Source: an uncultured Propionivibrio sp.
GTDB lineage: Bacteria; Pseudomonadota; Gammaproteobacteria; Burkholderiales; Rhodocyclaceae
Direction of reading: 5' to 3'
DNA: 64,000 nucleotides
Assembly (NCBI GenBank): GCA_937923255.1
Contig: CALAIL010000037.1
Location: 18,145-82,144 of the forward strand
Below, in pieces: positions 63,966-64,000 of this stretch (within the stretch, counting starts at the first letter, position 1; the number at the start of each line of letters is the position of its first letter). The translations under genes were made by a program, and so were the position numbers. The notes beneath the pieces were generated by a model. That model saw nothing but the letters and a program-made list of their open reading frames with translations. It ran no database searches and was not told where the DNA came from.

Positions 63966-64000
63966 TATAGCGGCTCGACTTTGCCAAAAGACAAGGCGGC
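63966..64000 (+). mobile_element. Correia-like miniature element, copy 3 (cut by the right edge)
   Basis: These 35 bases are identical to 12996-13030, the first third of copy 1, beginning TATAGCGGCTCGACTTTG. As at locus A, the element lies directly beside a ~40-bp repeat array. Confidence 0.75.

Overview
The window is about 64 kb of dense, moderately GC-rich chromosome from a betaproteobacterium. The evidence is the EarP/EF-P pair with Arg32, the uvrC-pgsA-tRNA(Gly/Cys/Gly) order, the divergent lptFG/pepA-holC arrangement, a DUF2486-like gene after holC, and an EnvZ/OmpR pair. A Rhodocyclales-like or Neisseriales-like bacterium is plausible, but the genus cannot be fixed from sequence alone.

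Layout. 1-6.3 kb: a cut-off CLC chloride channel, a DprE2/DprE1-like epimerase pair beside a decayed flippase-like gene, mnmA-nudJ, and ilvE. 6.5-13 kb: waaF, fhs, three small membrane protein genes (DUF817, DUF4184, YnfA) and a NaiP-type niacin transporter. 13-20 kb: lexA with a perfect SOS box, ackA, a class II (B12) ribonucleotide reductase behind a pair of NrdR-like boxes, and a TRIC-family channel. 20-28 kb: an EnvZ/OmpR-like pair, then a seven-gene operon centred on an MglA-type small GTPase with roadblock proteins, an Aer-like PAS protein and a cytoplasmic PhnD-like binding protein. 28-31.6 kb: phage debris, then a radical-SAM/TIGR03915-type DNA-metabolism pair behind a second SOS box. 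31.7-42.4 kb: ppdK, mscS, an Mrr-like membrane protein, three tRNAs, pgsA-uvrC, earP-efp, and small envelope proteins. 42.6-52.2 kb: a carbohydrate/inositol catabolic region with a TRAP transporter, methylmalonate-semialdehyde dehydrogenase, an RpiR regulator, an IolC-DUF2090 fusion and a long transaldolase. 52.5-63.6 kb: cysJ, lptG-lptF, pepA-holC-DUF2486, and a FecR/OmpA/CHASE2-cyclase cluster.

Three regulatory stories come directly from the DNA. (1) A perfect CTGT-N8-ACAG box precedes both lexA and the radical-SAM pair, so that pair is probably SOS-induced. (2) An 18-bp inverted repeat ATAGAA-N6-TTCTAT abuts the -35 of the TRAP promoter and of the transaldolase promoter. A one-mismatch copy lies between mmsA and the RpiR gene. 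Together they suggest one regulon controlled by the RpiR protein. (3) Two ACTA-N4-TAGT boxes 31 bp apart precede the ribonucleotide reductase gene.

Two repeat families fill the intergenic spaces. One is a family of roughly 40-bp GC-rich units in direct and inverted orientation at eight loci, mostly at gene 3' ends. The other is a 104-109-bp miniature element that resembles the Correia elements of Neisseria. It occurs as a tandem pair at 13.0-13.2 kb, and the first 35 bp of another copy sit at the right edge.
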